Source: Mesorhizobium sp. GbtcB19
GTDB taxonomy: Bacteria > Pseudomonadota > Alphaproteobacteria > Rhizobiales > Rhizobiaceae
DNA length: 64,000 nucleotides
Assembly: GCF_019091085.1 (NCBI RefSeq)
Contig: NZ_JAGXJY010000002.1
Coordinates: 469,683-533,682 of the forward strand
Direction: 5' to 3'
Shown here: in pieces, positions 1 to 7,768 of the stretch
How the letters are laid out: every line of letters starts with the position of its first letter
Numbering within the stretch: position 1 is the first letter of the stretch
The notes under the pieces: generated by a model
The model's input: only the letters and a program-made list of their open reading frames with translations
The model's database searches: none
What the model was told of the DNA's origin: nothing
Translations under genes and position numbers: made by a program

Positions 1-867
1 CAGGGGCGGCAGACCGCCCCATGTGGAGGAAGGACGAGCGTAAGGCTCGAACCGGCTACGAGGCCGGCGAGGGCGGTAAGGCTTGCCCTTGCGGAAACGC
101 GCAATGCGCTCCGCTAAAAGCCGGTCACCGGCCTTCGCGTAATGGTCGACGTTGTAGAGAAGGTCGCGCCCGAGGGAGATACCCCCGGCGAGTGTCGAGC
201 CGATTTCGCTATCGCCATACGCATCTTCGAACCCCGCCATGTCTGGCGTGGTCGGATCATGGCGAAGCCACCCATTGGTGAAGCTGTCCAACCAAGGAGT
301 GTTGGAAAGCTTGCCGTCTTTCAACGGCGGCGGAGTGTAGGACGAAATAGCGGCATTACCCTTAGAGGTCGCGCCGCCCCCCGACATCGAGCCCTCAGAC
401 GGGCCGTAGATCGGGTTTCCGGTTAACTGCCCGAGGACAGTTACCGGCGGTCCGTTTTCCCATCCCCGAGATAGGGAAGCCGGGGCATTCCGAACACCAG
501 CGCCGGAAGCAACAGGCCCGTGCCGAGAAGGAACAGTGTGTAGAAGATTTCCGGTTTCCGCGTTGAGGTTGGCGATTTGTGCGTCAAGCAACCTACTCCG
601 TTGAGACCGTTCGGCATCTTCGAACGGGTTGAAATTGGTGAGCCAATCACCGACGCGTGATAACGCGCCGCCGACAGGATTACCCGGAGTGGTTGTTGAG
701 GTAAAGCCCGCCGAGCCGCCGTTGCGGATAGCGGTTAGCGGGTTGAAGCCAGCGGCTTCAGCGTCACGCACCATGCGCTTATAATCGACATGGGACGTGG
801 TTTCCTGCTTGTCCGAGCCAAAGAGCCCGGAGACAAGAGACCCGGCAGCGCCGAGTAGAGCTTCGAT
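1..867 (-). CDS. Microvirus-type DNA pilot protein (VP2/H-like), prophage remnant, runs off the window edge
   Basis: Reading the minus strand from 870 down to 1 gives 290 codons without a stop, so the gene continues past the left edge. The early part contains DYKRMVRDAEAAGFNPLTAI followed by RNGGSAGF, the 'alanine/glycine-rich, N-P-L-T-A' signature I associate with pilot (minor spike) proteins of Microviridae from alphaproteobacteria; these proteins pass the ssDNA genome through the host envelope. A basic, proline/arginine-rich stretch lies near the left edge. The gene follows the small holin-like gene directly and in the same frame. A perfect AGGAGG lies at 879-884, but the codon at the expected start (865-867) is ATC, and no ATG, GTG or TTG occurs in frame before about codon 32 (ATG at 776-778). 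Either the start has been lost in a decaying prophage or a rare ATC start is used. The family call is from memory of motifs, not a search. Confidence 0.6.
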   Translation of the reverse strand, partial: MEALLGAAGSLVSGLFGSDKQETTSHVDYKRMVRDAEAAGFNPLTAIRNGGSAGFTSTTTPGNPVGGALSRVGDWLTNFNPFEDAERSQRSRLLDAQIANLNAETGNLLHTVPSRHGPVASGAGVRNAPASLSRGWENGPPVTVLGQLTGNPIYGPSEGSMSGGGATSKGNAAISSYTPPPLKDGKLSNTPWLDSFTNGWLRHDPTTPDMAGFEDAYGDSEIGSTLAGGISLGRDLLYNVDHYAKAGDRLLAERIARFRKGKPYRPRRPRSRFEPYARPSSTWGGLPPL

Positions 868-870
868 GAA

Positions 871-1083
871 TTAGGCCGCCTCCTGTTTGTCGATCCCGAC
901 AAGGGAGAGGGCCTTGCTGGTGATTATGTCACAACCAACCAGAACAATAGCCAGCACGCCGTTTGCGAACTGATCCGCCAAAGTGCCATCAAGGCCCCAT
1001 TTGGCGACGACGTAGGTAGCAAGCGCAGTGCCCGCACGCGAGGCGAGCGGGACGACGATTGACCGAAGGATGACATTTTTCAT
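871..1083 (-). CDS. Small holin-like membrane protein of the prophage remnant
   Basis: A 70-residue protein with a short basic N-terminus (MKN..R) and two hydrophobic stretches, about residues 8-26 and 38-58, separated by a short polar turn; this is the size and layout of a small phage holin or microviral accessory membrane protein. The ATG at 1081-1083 is preceded by GGGAG at a good distance. It sits immediately upstream of the pilot-protein frame, with the AGGAGG for that gene inside its own last codons, so the two are coupled. Function is inferred from size, topology and neighbour only. Confidence 0.55.
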   Translation of the reverse strand: MKNVILRSIVVPLASRAGTALATYVVAKWGLDGTLADQFANGVLAIVLVGCDIITSKALSLVGIDKQEAA

Positions 1084-1144
1084 TCATGCTCCCAATTTTC
1101 GTTTGAGGTTCGAAATTGGTTCGCATGGTTTCGAGCGTTAGGCT

Positions 1145-1172
1145 AAGTCGCATAAGATAGATTATGGAACTA
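1145..1172. other. dif-like XerC/XerD recombination site
   Basis: The 28 bp read AAGTCGCATAA, then GATAGA, then TTATGGAACTA. The inner CATAA-N6-TTATG palindrome and the 11-6-11 spacing match the classical bacterial dif layout (XerC arm ending CGCATAA, XerD arm beginning TTATG). It lies 62 bp upstream of the phage-like genes. Integrated microviruses are known to use host XerCD at dif-like sites, so this may be the attachment site of the remnant, or even the chromosomal dif itself. Confidence 0.55.
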
Positions 1173-1189
1173 TCGTATCAGGCACTGAC

Positions 1190-1350
1190 CCGGCAATGCC
1201 ATCGCTTTGCCGCTGATCACGAACCCCGCAAAACAACTCCCACGTGGCGTCTCGGCAACCACCGCGGCATAGTCCGGCGGCGCATGCATGTGGACCGCTC
1301 TGTGCAGCACTTCGCGAATTGAAAAGTCGAGCGTCGAGATGCAACGCCAA
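1190..1350 (-). pseudogene. Decayed partial copy of the 3' end of the neighbouring MBL-hydrolase gene
   Basis: Positions 1246-1292 match 1429-1475 (inside the C-terminal part of the MBL hydrolase gene) at about 40 of 47 bases, in the same orientation and without gaps. Translated in the matching frame it reads HMHAPPDYAAVVAETP against HMHVPLDYAVVMAETP in the intact gene; beyond this the similarity fades. No intact gene is visible here. It looks like a duplicated gene end left between the phage remnant and the intact gene, as expected if an insertion or recombination once occurred at the end of this operon. Confidence 0.5.
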
Positions 1351-1364
1351 CTGAGCAGTCGTCG

Positions 1365-2186
1365 CTATCGCGCTGACTCATAAGGGATTTCGATCACCAT
1401 GCCATCATAGGCCGGCACCACATGCTCCGGCGTCTCGGCCATCACCACGGCGTAGTCCAACGGCACATGCATGTGTGTCAGCACGGCCTTCGTCGGTGCC
1501 AGTTTCTCGATCCAGCCCAGTGCCTGGCCGAGCGACAGATGGCTGGGATGGGTGTTGTATTGCAGCGCGTCGATCACCAGCATGTCGAGGCCGCGCAGGC
1601 GCTCGGCGGTGGCGTCCGGGAAGCCGCTTATGTCGGGGCAATAGGCAAGCCCGCCGATCCGGAAGCCCAGTGAAATGATGTCGCCATGGAACTGCGGCAG
1701 CGGCTCAAGGGTGAGGGCGCCCCCCTCGCCTTCGACCACCACCGGGCTCGCGTGGTCGATGATGTGGGCCTTGACGATCGGCGGATAGGAGCTGCCGAGT
1801 GGCGTCTCGAAGCAATAGCCGAACGCCTCGCGCAACCGCCGCATCGTCGGCTCATCGGCATGGATGTCGATCCGGTGCCGCTGGTCGTGAACGTAGCCGC
1901 GCAGATCGTCGATGCCGTGGATATGGTCGGCATGCGGATGGGTGTAGACGACGGCATCGATGCGCCTGACCGAAGCCATCAGCATCTGCTCGCGGAAATC
2001 CGGCCCGGTGTCGATGACGACCGTGGTGCGCGCGCCGTTCGCGGAAATTCGCTCGACCAGGGCCGCCGTGCGCATGCGCCGGTTCTTCGGATTGGCGGGA
2101 TCGCAATTGCCCCAATCGCCGGTGATGCGCGGCGTGCCGGGCGATGAGCCGCAGCCAAGAACGGTAAAGCGCAGCCGGTCGCCCAT
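1365..2186 (-). CDS. MBL-fold metal-dependent hydrolase (PhnP-like phosphodiesterase family)
   Basis: A 273-residue cytosolic protein of the metallo-beta-lactamase fold. The N-terminus has the GCGSS loop (residues 11-15); the metal-binding signature THPHADH is at residues 82-88, and further ligand His residues lie near FHGD (about 165), and THMH close to the C-terminus. The layout resembles PhnP/RNase Z-like phosphodiesterases that act on cyclic or activated phosphate esters; the true substrate is unknown. It is the last gene of a seven-gene minus-strand block, starting only 3 nt after the tatD stop. In rhizobia this gene commonly follows tatD, so a housekeeping role is likely. It should not be named phnP, because no phosphonate genes are nearby. 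Confidence 0.9.
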   Translation of the reverse strand: MGDRLRFTVLGCGSSPGTPRITGDWGNCDPANPKNRRMRTAALVERISANGARTTVVIDTGPDFREQMLMASVRRIDAVVYTHPHADHIHGIDDLRGYVHDQRHRIDIHADEPTMRRLREAFGYCFETPLGSSYPPIVKAHIIDHASPVVVEGEGGALTLEPLPQFHGDIISLGFRIGGLAYCPDISGFPDATAERLRGLDMLVIDALQYNTHPSHLSLGQALGWIEKLAPTKAVLTHMHVPLDYAVVMAETPEHVVPAYDGMVIEIPYESAR

Positions 2187-2189
2187 ATG

Positions 2190-2984
2190 TCAGGTTGCCG
2201 CCATGTCCGGACGCGGCATCTTGGTGAACAGCCGGAAGAAGTTTTCGGTGGTGATATCGGCGATTTCGGCCTCGCCGACGCCGATGGTTTCGGCAAGAAC
2301 CTTCGCCGTGTTCGCCACATAGGCCGGTTCGTTGCGTTTTCCGCGATACGGGATCGGCGCGAGGTAGGGCGCATCGGTCTCGACCAGCAGCCGGTCGCGC
2401 GGCACGTCGGCGGCGATGGCGCGCAGCTCGGCCGAGTTCTTGAAGGTCAGGATGCCGGAGAAGGAGACGTAGCCGCCCAGCGCCACGCCGACTTCGGCCA
2501 GCCCGCGTCCGGACGAAAAACAGTGCAGAATGAAAGGGAAGGCGCCCTTCCCTGTTTCATCCTCGAGGATCGCCGCCATGTCGTCGTCGGCATCGCGCGC
2601 ATGGATGACCAGTGGCAGGCCAGTCCGGCGCGCGGCCGCGATGTGGGTGCGAAAGCCTTGCGCCTGCGCATCGCGCGGCGCCTTGTCATAGTAGTAATCC
2701 AGCCCGGCCTCGCCGATCGCCACCACCTTGGGATGGCCGGACAGCCGCACCAGCTCGTCGGCGGTCACATCGAGCTCTTCCGCAGCATTGTGCGGATGAG
2801 TGCCGACCGAGCAATAGACTTCATTAAAAGTTTCAGCGATTTCAAGTATTTGCTGAAAACGCTTCACCCGCGTCGAGATCGTGACCATGCGACCGATCCC
2901 GGCGGCAAGGGCGCGGGCGACGATGGCCGCCCGTTCCTCGGCAAAGTCCGGAAAGTCGAGATGGCAATGGCTGTCGACAAGCAT
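2190..2984 (-). CDS. tatD: TatD family metal-dependent hydrolase (3'-5' deoxyribonuclease type)
   Basis: 264 residues beginning [10 protein letters not shown], whose two His residues (6 and 8) are the first metal ligands of the TatD/YcfH TIM-barrel amidohydrolase family; later motifs include GEAGLDYYYD, a VIHARDA strand and GYVSFSG, ending with the ETDAPYLAP motif. Family members act as Mg-dependent 3'-5' DNases in DNA repair or as D-aminoacyl-type hydrolases. A longer reading frame extends upstream, but the start at 2984 gives the family's standard N-terminus and overlaps the metG stop as ATGA, typical of translational coupling. Also YcfH-like, so the exact activity is not settled. Confidence 0.93.
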   Translation of the reverse strand: MLVDSHCHLDFPDFAEERAAIVARALAAGIGRMVTISTRVKRFQQILEIAETFNEVYCSVGTHPHNAAEELDVTADELVRLSGHPKVVAIGEAGLDYYYDKAPRDAQAQGFRTHIAAARRTGLPLVIHARDADDDMAAILEDETGKGAFPFILHCFSSGRGLAEVGVALGGYVSFSGILTFKNSAELRAIAADVPRDRLLVETDAPYLAPIPYRGKRNEPAYVANTAKVLAETIGVGEAEIADITTENFFRLFTKMPRPDMAAT

Positions 2985-4525
2985 CAGGCGTCCTGCTCGA
3001 CATAGCGCGGGAACACGCCCTCGGGTACCGGCAGCGCCGTGCCGGGCACCAACGCGTGATCGGCATGGACGTGCTCGAAAGCGCGCTTGTCGGCTGGCAC
3101 GGCCAACAGGTCGAGCAGCTTGGCCGCCGATCCGGGAACGAACGGCTGGCAAAGCACCGTCACCCGCCGCACGACTTCGGCCGCTGTCCACAGCACGGTT
3201 TCCATGCGCTCCGGATTGGTTTTCTTCAGTGCCCAAGGCTCCTGCGAGGCGAAATAGCGGTCGGCTTCGGCGACGACGCCGAAGATTGCCGCCAGCGCCA
3301 GATGGATGCCCTGCTCCGCCATCGCCCGGCGCGAAACCGCCAACGCCTCGATCGCCTGGTCGAGGATCGCGGTGTCGGCCTCGGTCAGTTCGCCGCGCTT
3401 CGGCACCGCGCCGCCGCAGTTCTTGGCAATCATCGACAGCGAGCGCTGCGCCAGATTGCCGAGACCGTTGGCGAGGTCGGCGTTGGTGCGGTTGACGATC
3501 GCCTCATGGCTGTAGCTGCCGTCCTGGCCGAAGGGCACCTCGCGCAGGAAGAAATAGCGAACCCGGTCGACGCCGTAATGCTCGACCATGGTGAACGGAT
3601 CGACGACGTTGCCGACCGACTTCGACATCTTCTCGCCGCGGTTGAACAGGAAGCCGTGGGCGAAGACGCGCTTCGGCAATTCGATGCCGGCCGACATTAG
3701 GAAAGCCGGCCAGTAGACCGCGTGGAAGCGCACGATGTCCTTGCCGATGATATGCGTGGCCGGCCAGTAGCGCCATTGCTCGGCCTTGGTGTCGGGATAG
3801 CCGGCGGCGGTGATGTAGTTGGTCAAGGCGTCGACCCAGACATACATCACATGCTTGTCGTCGCCCGGCACGGGCACGCCCCAATCGAAGGTGGTGCGCG
3901 AGATCGAGATATCCTTAAGGCCGGACTTCACGAAGCTCATCACCTCGTTGCGGCGTTCCACCGGGCCGACGAAATCCGGCTGGCTTTCATAGAGTGCCAG
4001 CAGCTTGTCCTGATAGGCCGACAGCCGGAAGAAATAGCTTTCCTCCTCGTTCCACTCGACCGGCGAGCCAAGTGGCTCGCGGCGCACGCCATCCTCGCCG
4101 AGCGTGGTCTCGCTTTCTTCGAAATAGGCCTCCTGCCGCACCGAATACCAGCCGCTGTAGCGGTCGAGGTAAATGTCGCCATTGGCGGCCATCGCCTTCC
4201 AGATCGCCTGGCACGATGCATAATGGCGCGGCTCGGTCGTGCGGATGAAGTCGTCATTCGAGGCGCCGAGCGTCTCGGCCATCGAGCGGAAGATTGCCGA
4301 ATTGCGGTCGGCGAGCGCCAGGGGCGTGATGCCTTCCTTCTCGGCCGTCTGCTGCATCTTGAGGCCATGTTCGTCGGTGCCGGTGAGGAACAACACATCC
4401 TTGCCGTCGAGACGCTGGAAGCGAGCGAGCGCGTCGCTGGCAATCACCGTATAGGCATGACCGATATGCGGCTTGCCGTTCGGATAGAAGATCGGAGTGG
4501 TCAGGTAAAACTTTTCGCGTGACAT
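2984..4525 (-). CDS. metG: Methionyl-tRNA synthetase
   Basis: 513 residues; class I aminoacyl-tRNA synthetase that charges tRNA-Met. The ATP-binding HIGH motif is at residues 20-23 within [12 protein letters not shown], and the KMSKS loop is intact in the middle of the protein ([10 protein letters not shown]). The length fits the short alphaproteobacterial MetG form without the C-terminal EMAP/dimerisation domain. It lies in the block holB-metG-tatD-MBL and overlaps tatD by 4 nt, a gene order widely conserved in rhizobia. Start ATG at 4523-4525. Confidence 0.97.
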   Translation of the reverse strand: MSREKFYLTTPIFYPNGKPHIGHAYTVIASDALARFQRLDGKDVLFLTGTDEHGLKMQQTAEKEGITPLALADRNSAIFRSMAETLGASNDDFIRTTEPRHYASCQAIWKAMAANGDIYLDRYSGWYSVRQEAYFEESETTLGEDGVRREPLGSPVEWNEEESYFFRLSAYQDKLLALYESQPDFVGPVERRNEVMSFVKSGLKDISISRTTFDWGVPVPGDDKHVMYVWVDALTNYITAAGYPDTKAEQWRYWPATHIIGKDIVRFHAVYWPAFLMSAGIELPKRVFAHGFLFNRGEKMSKSVGNVVDPFTMVEHYGVDRVRYFFLREVPFGQDGSYSHEAIVNRTNADLANGLGNLAQRSLSMIAKNCGGAVPKRGELTEADTAILDQAIEALAVSRRAMAEQGIHLALAAIFGVVAEADRYFASQEPWALKKTNPERMETVLWTAAEVVRRVTVLCQPFVPGSAAKLLDLLAVPADKRAFEHVHADHALVPGTALPVPEGVFPRYVEQDA

Positions 4526-4657
4526 GAATGAACCGTCATGAATGTCTGAATGTGAGTTGTGGCGGTGGATATCGCATCGGGACGGCGATTGCCATCCCGT
4601 TGCATGCCGCCAAAGTGGCCCCGGTTATACGGGCGACGGCATGCGCCAGAGGAACCG

Positions 4658-5713
4658 TCACATTCGCATTGCAGAATTCAGGCGGTCGATCATGGTCAAG
4701 GCGTGCTGCTTCTTGTCGAGATTGTAGGTTTCGGCCTCAGATATCGTGTTCAGCGCCTCGTGCCAAGCCTCCGACAGGGTTTTGGCCCTGGCGAGGTCGC
4801 CGGCCAGCGCCGCTTCGCTGGCCGCGGCCGAAAGCAGGTCGAGCGCGCGGCGGTTGAAGATGTCGAACTGGATCGCCTGGTCGCGTCCCGCCACGGCCTC
4901 GGCAAGGCGGTGGGCGCCGCCAATGTCCGGCTTCCGGGCCGCCACCAGCGTGTCCAGCGCGCCGGCGATCTCCAGCCCGCCATATTGGGTGAGCAGGATG
5001 GCGTTGCGGGCGCTGCCCCCTGCCCGCTCGGCAAGTGCCGCGCGCGCGGCCGGATCGTCCGGCGGCGGCGGCTCGACATTTTCCAGCACCGCCATCAGCT
5101 CGTCGGCGGCCAAAGGCGCCAGCCGCACCATCTGGCAGCGCGAGCGGATCGTCGGCAGCAGGCTGCCCGGGGCATGCACGATCAGAATGAACAGAGTGCG
5201 CGCCGGCGGCTCTTCGAGATTCTTGAGCAAGGCATTGGCGGCGTTGATGTTCATGTCGTCGGCGGGATCGACGATGACGACGCGATAGCTGCCGTCATGC
5301 GAGGTCATCGACAGGAAGCGGCTGACCCTGCGGATCTCGTCGACGGTCAGCACCGTCTTGAAACTCTTGGTCTTGTCGTTGGCCGGACGCGTGAGGTGCA
5401 GCACCGAAGGATGCGCGCCGGTGGCGATCTGGCGAAACAACGAGGACGCCGGATCGGGAACGGCGAGCGTGTCGGGCGCCGCCTTGAAATCCGGGTGCTT
5501 CAAAAGATGCTGCGCCAGATGGAAGGCGAGCGTCGCCTTGCCGATCCCGTGCGGCCCGGCAAAAATCAGCGCATGCGGCAGCTTGCCGGCGCGGTAGGCA
5601 CCCGTAAGCATCGCCGCCGCCGTCGCGTGGCCGACCAGCCGCGGCGTTTCCGCCGGCTCGGGCACGCCGTCCAGCGTGTCGTGCTGTTCCGGGGCGATGC
5701 GTTCGAAGATCAT
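4658..5713 (-). CDS. holB: DNA polymerase III subunit delta'
   Basis: 351 residues, an AAA+ clamp-loader subunit that works with tau/gamma and delta to load the beta clamp. Visible features are the P-loop-like GPHGIGKAT near residue 54, the sensor region [12 protein letters not shown] and the SRC motif (TIRSRCQ), which carries the arginine finger typical of delta'. The C-terminal helical collar domain follows. It overlaps the tmk stop as ATGA, and tmk-holB is one of the most conserved bacterial gene pairs. The 132 nt between this gene and metG contain no gene I can support. Confidence 0.95.
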   Translation of the reverse strand: MIFERIAPEQHDTLDGVPEPAETPRLVGHATAAAMLTGAYRAGKLPHALIFAGPHGIGKATLAFHLAQHLLKHPDFKAAPDTLAVPDPASSLFRQIATGAHPSVLHLTRPANDKTKSFKTVLTVDEIRRVSRFLSMTSHDGSYRVVIVDPADDMNINAANALLKNLEEPPARTLFILIVHAPGSLLPTIRSRCQMVRLAPLAADELMAVLENVEPPPPDDPAARAALAERAGGSARNAILLTQYGGLEIAGALDTLVAARKPDIGGAHRLAEAVAGRDQAIQFDIFNRRALDLLSAAASEAALAGDLARAKTLSEAWHEALNTISEAETYNLDKKQHALTMIDRLNSAMRM

Positions 5714-6384
5714 GCTGGCGCCGTCTCAATCCTTTGCGCCGGCATCCGCGCTTCCAGCGCCGCGAAGACGGCGGCGGTGACGACATTTTCCACCGTATCC
5801 GGATCGGCGGACGCATCGACGACGATGCAGCGCTCCGGCTCCGCCTTGGCGATGGCCAGGAAAGCCTCTCGCCGACGCCGGTGGATGGCCAAAGTCTCTT
5901 TCTCGAAGCGATCGGCGGCGTCACCGGCGCCACGCCGCGCGGTCGCCCGCTTCAGACCTTCAACGGGATCGATGTCGAAGATCAACGTCATGTCCGGCAT
6001 CATGCCGTTGATGGCCACCGCTTCCAGCGCCTTCATGAAATCGGCATCGATGCCGCCGGTGACGCCCTGGTAGACGCGCGAGGAATCGATGAAGCGGTCG
6101 CACAAAACGATCGAGCCGCGCTCGACCGCCGGCCGGATGACCTGCTCGACATGGTCGGAGCGCGCGGCGGCGAACAGGATCGCCTCCATCTTCGGGCCGA
6201 ACGGCTCGGCCGCACCGGACAGAAGCACGTGCCTCACCGCCTCGGCACCGGGCGAGCCGCCCGGTTCGCGGCTGACCAGAACCTCGTACTTCTTGGCGCG
6301 CATGCGCCGCGCCAGCCGCTCGATCTGCGTCGACTTGCCTGCTCCTTCGCCGCCCTCGAAGGTGATGAAAAATCCGCTCGCCAA
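5710..6384 (-). CDS. tmk: Thymidylate kinase
   Basis: About 224 residues from a proposed TTG start at 6382-6384, which gives [19 protein letters not shown], the usual rhizobial N-terminus with the P-loop near residues 9-18; an upstream ATG at 6442-6444 would add 20 residues with no family similarity. The DRF motif (LCDRFIDSS) binds dTMP phosphate and an arginine-rich LID segment ([10 protein letters not shown]) follows. The enzyme makes dTDP from dTMP. Its stop overlaps the holB start. The TTG start is my choice on family grounds. Confidence 0.95.
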   Translation of the reverse strand: MASGFFITFEGGEGAGKSTQIERLARRMRAKKYEVLVSREPGGSPGAEAVRHVLLSGAAEPFGPKMEAILFAAARSDHVEQVIRPAVERGSIVLCDRFIDSSRVYQGVTGGIDADFMKALEAVAINGMMPDMTLIFDIDPVEGLKRATARRGAGDAADRFEKETLAIHRRRREAFLAIAKAEPERCIVVDASADPDTVENVVTAAVFAALEARMPAQRIETAPA

Positions 6385-6456
6385 TCGAGACTGCCTTTGC
6401 CCGTGCTGGCCGCTGTCATAGCTCCCGTCCGACAAAAGGTCCACGAACTTGCCCGA

Positions 6457-7635
6457 TCACAAATGTTTCTGTCGCAGCCAGCCGACAGCGAGTTCCTTGG
6501 CCGCGTCGAACGCACGCTGCGGCAGCGTGCCCACTTTCACCGATTCGGCGGCGTAGAGCGGCGTTTGCTGGCTCAGCGTGTCGCCTATCCAAACGCGCAG
6601 TTCCCCGACCGGTTGCCCCTCTTCGATCGGTGCCGACACCGGACCCTGATAGACGATCCTGGCAGTCAGCTTGTCGCGGTTGGCGATCGGCAAGAAGATG
6701 TCCACGGGACCTTTCGCTTTCAAGGCCAGGCCGGATTTGGCGCCGCCGAACACCTGCGCCTCGCCGACCACCTCGTCCTTGGCGAAAATCTCGGTCTTCT
6801 GGAAGGACCGCGAGCCCCAGTCGAGCAGCTTGCGCGCCTCCTCCGAACGTTCGCGGTCGTTCGCCAGCCCGGTGAGCGCGGCAATCACGCGGATGCCGTT
6901 GTGACTGACGGTTCCGACCAGGCCAAATCCCGCCTGCTCGCTGGCGCCGGCCACGAAGCCGTCGGCCTCGATGCCCATGGCAATCAGCGGATTGCGGTTT
7001 CGCTGCGCGATCTTGTTCCAGGTGAAATCCGGCTGGCCGTAATAGTGGAAGAACTCGGGATAGTCGCGCCACAGATGCAGCGCCAGCACCGTCAGCTCGC
7101 GCACCGTCGTCTGCTGGCCATCGGCCGGCAGGCCGGTCGAGTTGACGAACGTCGATTTCGAAAGGCCGAGCTGGCGGGCGCGATCCGTCATCTGCGCGGC
7201 GAAATTGGCTTCCGATCCCGCCATCCCCTCGGCAAGCACGATGCAGCCGTCATTGGCGGCCTGCACGGTGACGCCCTGGATCAGGTCCTCGACCCGCACC
7301 TCGGATTTGAGCTTGGCGAACATGGTCGAGGTGCCGGACGGCGCGCCGCCGGTGCGCCAGGCGTTTTCGCTGACCACGAACGTGTCGTCGAGCGTGATGC
7401 GCTTCGCCTTGATGGCGTTGAAGACCATCTCCATCGTCATCAGCTTGGCCATCGAGGCCGGCGGGATCGGCTTGTCGGGATCCTTGGCGAAGAGCACCGT
7501 GCCGGTGTCGGCATCGATCATGAACGCCTGCGTGGCCTTGGTCTCGAAAAGCTGCGCACTCGCCGGAATGGCGCAAAGCAACGCCAACACCATCCCCAGA
7601 AGGCTGGCGAAAGGCGGAAAAAGGCGCAACTGCAT
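6457..7635 (-). CDS. D-alanyl-D-alanine carboxypeptidase-like protein (PBP5/6, S11 family) with altered active-site motifs
   Basis: About 392 residues from ATG 7635, which starts directly with a signal peptide (MQLRLFPPFASLLGMVLALL...ASA), so it is periplasmic. The nucleophile motif SxxK is present as SMAK, followed by the usual S11 fold and a C-terminal PBP5-associated domain. Two other catalytic motifs are changed: SxN reads AAN (QAANDGC) and KTG reads VAG (DGFVAGASEQAG). S11 enzymes trim the terminal D-Ala of peptidoglycan stem peptides; loss of the KTG lysine and threonine would be expected to weaken this strongly. It lies between rlpA and tmk, as in many rhizobia, so the variant may be a conserved non-canonical or regulatory paralogue and not a broken gene. 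Confidence 0.88.
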   Translation of the reverse strand: MQLRLFPPFASLLGMVLALLCAIPASAQLFETKATQAFMIDADTGTVLFAKDPDKPIPPASMAKLMTMEMVFNAIKAKRITLDDTFVVSENAWRTGGAPSGTSTMFAKLKSEVRVEDLIQGVTVQAANDGCIVLAEGMAGSEANFAAQMTDRARQLGLSKSTFVNSTGLPADGQQTTVRELTVLALHLWRDYPEFFHYYGQPDFTWNKIAQRNRNPLIAMGIEADGFVAGASEQAGFGLVGTVSHNGIRVIAALTGLANDRERSEEARKLLDWGSRSFQKTEIFAKDEVVGEAQVFGGAKSGLALKAKGPVDIFLPIANRDKLTARIVYQGPVSAPIEEGQPVGELRVWIGDTLSQQTPLYAAESVKVGTLPQRAFDAAKELAVGWLRQKHL

Positions 7636-7768
7636 GAATATCGACCCGATCTGAGCAATACCGGAAGGTACCGAGCGGTTTTCCGCCCCGGAATTGCGCA
7701 AAGACTACCCCACGGCCAAGCTATCAGGGTTTTTTCCGCCGGACCAACAACGGGCAGCGCGAATTTGA

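Noticed and set aside
441-650. Possible 69-residue minus-strand protein
   Set aside because: It lies inside the pilot-protein frame in another phase and has no ribosome-binding site.
1162-1350. Possible 62-residue minus-strand protein
   Set aside because: It covers the decayed gene copy in a different frame from the one that shows similarity; no recognisable protein.
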